Of a stretch of DNA of 15,500 nucleotides, positions 12,865 to 15,500 are shown piece by piece. The position numbers were made by a program, and so were the translations under genes. The DNA is from JBCFBK01 sp050173895. Lineage in GTDB: Bacteria; Bacteroidota; Bacteroidia; Bacteroidales; Prolixibacteraceae. The notes below the pieces were generated by a model. That model ran no database searches. It was not told the DNA's origin and saw nothing but the letters and a program-made list of their open reading frames with translations. Positions within the stretch are counted from its first letter, which is position 1. Every line of letters starts with the position of its first letter. Where the stretch lies: positions 1-15,500 of the forward strand of contig JBFXKJ010000070.1 of NCBI GenBank assembly GCA_050173895.1. Reading direction: 5' to 3'.

Positions 12865-15471
12865 TTAAAACTGCTGTCCGATTACAAAATGGAATTGGCT
12901 TCCGCCAACGGAGGAATCGCCGTTCACCTTATCGAATCCATAACCCCAGTCGATCCCCATCAAACCAAACATCGGCAGGAAAATACGCACGCCTATACCG
13001 GCAGAACGTTTCAGATCGAAGGGGTCGAAGTCTTCGAAATCCATCCATGCATTACCGGCGTCCATAAACCCAAGCACATAAATGGTCGCCGATGGTTTCA
13101 GTGTAACAGGATACCTCAGTTCAGCCGACCACTTATTGTACATGTTCGAACCGGTAGTCGGACTAAGGCTGTAATCCTGGTAACCGCGAAGGGAGACAAT
13201 GTCGGCCCCGTAAAGGTTGTAGCCCGACATCCCGGAGCCTCCCAGCCGGAAACGCTGGAAGGGAGAACGGACATTTTCGTTAAAATATCCCAGAAAACCA
13301 TATTCAAATTTCGTATGGAAAACCAGATTGGTGTTTTTGCTGAGCGGTGTATACCAGTCACCTTTGAAATTCCATTTATGATACTCAATCCATTTGTATC
13401 GCTCCTGCGCCGACATGCTACCCGAATTGTAATCTTTCCCGTTTAGCAAAGAGAAAGGAATGGTCGTCTGCAGTGCCAATGAAAAATCAGATCCGCGTCT
13501 TGAATACAGCGGGTTGTCAACCGAGTTCCTTCCAAAAACTGTCTTAAAACTGAGGTTATTGAACTGCCCGTCGCCGTTGCCTGAATCATCGTTCAGAAAA
13601 TAATAATAACTGGACATGTTCTTCAGGTTATAATGTTCAAGCGACACCTCATGATAAAGGGTGAAGTAGTCGTCAGGCCACGACAGGCGATAACCATACC
13701 CCAGTGCGATGGCCGTAGTCACCTGAACCTGATCATCTTTCGAATTTCCATCGTCATAAGATCCATAGCCCGAACCATAGTAATTTCCATAGCTTCCATA
13801 TCCGCCATAATAATTTCCATATCCGTAACCGTAGGGACTGTAGCTGTTGTTATAATAGCTGTTAGCCGAATAATTAACTTTGGAGTGGGAAAACGAAAGG
13901 GACAGGGAATTTGGCTTCTTGCCTCCCAGCCAGGGTTCAATAAAAGACACGCTGTAGGATTGATAGAATTTCCCGCTGGTTTGCGCACGCAGGCTGAGTG
14001 TTTGTCCGTCTCCCGTGGGCAGGGGCCTCCAGGCTTCCTTGTTAAAAATATTGCGGACCGAGAAGTTCGAGAAACGCAATCCCAGGGTTCCGACAAACAT
14101 CCTGGCCCCCCAGCCCCCTGAAAGCTCGATCTGGTCGTTTGATTTCTCCTGCAGTTCGTATTTAATATCGACTGTTCCGTCTTCAGGGTGAGGTATGGGA
14201 GTGGGGTTAATGGCTTCCGGGTCGAAATGACCAAGCTGCGCCAGCTCACGTACCGAACGGATAATCGCCTCCTTGCTGAAGAGGTCGCCCGGATAGGTTC
14301 TGATCTCGCGCCGGGCCACATGCTCATGCGTCTTGGTATTTCCTTCGATAATCACATCGTTGATGGTGGCCTGGCTTCCCTCAGAGATTCTCATCTCGAA
14401 GTCAATCGTATCATTCTGAACGCTTGCCTCAACAGGTTCCAGATTGAAGAAAAGATAGCCGTGATTCAGGTAAAGGTTACTGACCGCGTCGTCGTCGGTG
14501 GTCAAACGTTTGTCGAGCATCTTCTGGTCAAAAACATCTCCTTTTTTGATTCCCGACACAGCGGTGAGATACTCCGAAGGATAAACCGTATTTCCAATCC
14601 ACTTTACATCGCCGAAATAATATTTTTCGCCTTCATCGACCCAGATGTCAAGTTTAACCCGGTCGTTTGATACCGGAGTGACCGTATCGGATACGATCGT
14701 GGCATCACGGTATCCCTTTTCGTTGTATTTGCTGATGATGTTCTGCTTATCTTCCGAATACTTTTCTTCCAGGAATTTCTTGGTCTTAAAGAAGTTTTTG
14801 AGTTTCCGGGCATTTGTTTTTTTCATCGCCCGGTCCAGGATTGCATCGCTAAGCTGGTTCACGCCATGAAACTCAATCTCATCGACTGTGATCTTTTCCT
14901 TCTTATCGACATGTATATCCAGGATGACGCTGTTAACCTGGGCGGAATCATCCCGCTGAACAATATTTACTTCCGTATTTAAAAAACCTTTTTCATGAAA
15001 GATGCCCTTAATAATCCTCTCTGCATTGTTCAACTGATTGTCGGTTACCTGGCTTCCCTTCAGCAACAGGACCTTTTCGGTAATATCGTCCTTTTCCGAT
15101 TTTGACACTCCGTAAAAATTTACATCGGCCAGACGAGGCCTTTCCTGAAGGAAAATATTTAACCAGATTTTGTCGTCAATGATTTTTGCAGCCTCGATTT
15201 TCACATCTGAGAACATCTGGTGTCCCCACAATTTCTTTATCGCATCCGATATTTCCTCGCCCGGCACAGTGATTTCATCTCCCACGCTCAGACCGGAGAT
15301 CTGGATTAACACTTCTGTATCAAGGTAACGGATACCGATCACTTCGATACCCGCAATGGTATATTTCTGTGCATTCGAAGAGTTAATTGAAAAATTTGTT
15401 CCCTCATTTTCCTGAGCAAAAGAAACCATGCTCATCAGTAACAACACGAAGAAAATTTTCAGGCTGCGCAT
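12865..15471 (-). CDS. bamA: Outer-membrane protein assembly factor BamA
   Basis: An 868-residue BamA, the core of the complex that inserts beta-barrel proteins into the outer membrane. A signal peptide covers residues 1–19 (cleaved before QENEG). Five POTRA domains follow at roughly 36–110, 112–190, 193–285, 288–368 and 370–440, recognisable by starts such as ITVDEIEFHGVNQL and ATINDVIIEGNTKT. The barrel fills about 450–868, with the conserved loop 6 motif at Arg762 (LRGYQDYS) and a C-terminal beta-signal ending in Phe (FHFVIGQQF). Residues 537–577 form an unusual Gly/Tyr-rich insert. The ATG at 15471 opens the signal peptide. The 29 bases beyond it are too few to show the upstream gene. The ompH pair and murI follow, the standard Bacteroidota order. 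Confidence 0.96.
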   Translation of the reverse strand: MRSLKIFFVLLLMSMVSFAQENEGTNFSINSSNAQKYTIAGIEVIGIRYLDTEVLIQISGLSVGDEITVPGEEISDAIKKLWGHQMFSDVKIEAAKIIDDKIWLNIFLQERPRLADVNFYGVSKSEKDDITEKVLLLKGSQVTDNQLNNAERIIKGIFHEKGFLNTEVNIVQRDDSAQVNSVILDIHVDKKEKITVDEIEFHGVNQLSDAILDRAMKKTNARKLKNFFKTKKFLEEKYSEDKQNIISKYNEKGYRDATIVSDTVTPVSNDRVKLDIWVDEGEKYYFGDVKWIGNTVYPSEYLTAVSGIKKGDVFDQKMLDKRLTTDDDAVSNLYLNHGYLFFNLEPVEASVQNDTIDFEMRISEGSQATINDVIIEGNTKTHEHVARREIRTYPGDLFSKEAIIRSVRELAQLGHFDPEAINPTPIPHPEDGTVDIKYELQEKSNDQIELSGGWGARMFVGTLGLRFSNFSVRNIFNKEAWRPLPTGDGQTLSLRAQTSGKFYQSYSVSFIEPWLGGKKPNSLSLSFSHSKVNYSANSYYNNSYSPYGYGYGNYYGGYGSYGNYYGSGYGSYDDGNSKDDQVQVTTAIALGYGYRLSWPDDYFTLYHEVSLEHYNLKNMSSYYYFLNDDSGNGDGQFNNLSFKTVFGRNSVDNPLYSRRGSDFSLALQTTIPFSLLNGKDYNSGSMSAQERYKWIEYHKWNFKGDWYTPLSKNTNLVFHTKFEYGFLGYFNENVRSPFQRFRLGGSGMSGYNLYGADIVSLRGYQDYSLSPTTGSNMYNKWSAELRYPVTLKPSATIYVLGFMDAGNAWMDFEDFDPFDLKRSAGIGVRIFLPMFGLMGIDWGYGFDKVNGDSSVGGSQFHFVIGQQF
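13741..13863 (-). repeat. Gly/Tyr-rich low-complexity insert in BamA
   Basis: Codons 537–577 of bamA encode about 14 Tyr and 11 Gly in 41 residues, with repeats such as GYGNYYGGYGSYGNYYGSGY. It falls early in the beta-barrel, where it probably makes a long surface loop. The DNA has repeated units of the type TATGGAAATTAT, suggesting growth by slippage. Confidence 0.85.
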
Positions 15472-15500
15472 TTCTGTAATTTGATTAGCTCACTAATTGT

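Noticed and set aside
13719..14327. 202-codon open frame inside bamA in another frame
   Set aside because: It overlaps conserved barrel and POTRA5 coding sequence and includes a repetitive Met/Thr stretch caused by the Gly/Tyr-rich codons.

Overview
The window looks like chromosomal core sequence from a member of the Bacteroidota, probably order Bacteroidales/Marinilabiliales. The reasons are the gene order bamA–ompH–ompH–murI typical of that phylum, Bacteroidota-type protein variants (KorA with fused gamma and alpha parts, a Bacteroidota-like CysJ N-terminus), almost no Shine-Dalgarno sequences, and repeated matches to the Bacteroidota -7 promoter box TAnnTTTG. No mobile element, CRISPR array, tRNA or rRNA is visible. 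Genus-level identity cannot be read from the sequence alone.

Layout. Positions 1–799 (minus strand) hold the front of a sulfur-assimilation operon: a promoter near 805–834, a hidden 35-codon leader ORF with clustered Cys codons (661–768), an intrinsic terminator (604–637), a small DUF2061 membrane protein (334–567), and the 5' part of cysJ, which runs off the left edge and carries an apparent 1-base frameshift near 125. Positions 1083–2867 (plus) hold a DUF368/PopT-type undecaprenyl-phosphate transporter and shikimate dehydrogenase (aroE). Positions 2904–8863 (minus) hold korA–korB (2-oxoacid:ferredoxin oxidoreductase, tightly coupled), then a strong terminator, then a large uncharacterised protein with two receiver-like domains and a PEP-synthase-type ATP-binding domain. 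Positions 9207–10738 (plus) hold a gamma-class carbonic anhydrase-like protein and a sugar-phosphate nucleotidyltransferase-like protein. Positions 10775–15471 (minus) hold the envelope cluster bamA, two Skp/OmpH chaperones and murI.

How the genes work together. BamA and the two Skp-like chaperones build outer-membrane proteins. MurI supplies D-glutamate and the PopT-like protein recycles lipid carrier for peptidoglycan. KorAB links 2-oxoacid metabolism to low-potential ferredoxin. DUF2061–cysJ belongs to assimilatory sulfite reduction.

The most interesting signal is between 604 and 812. The leader ORF contains the codon run Cys-Met-Cys-Cys, and a segment inside it (683–695) can pair over 13 bp, with one G·U, with the 5' arm and loop of the terminator upstream of DUF2061–cysJ. 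A third segment (748–757) can pair with the same leader segment over 10 bp. This is the architecture of a ribosome-mediated transcription attenuator that senses charged tRNA-Cys, which fits the sulfur-assimilation genes it precedes. No homology search or folding program was run; every structure is by eye.
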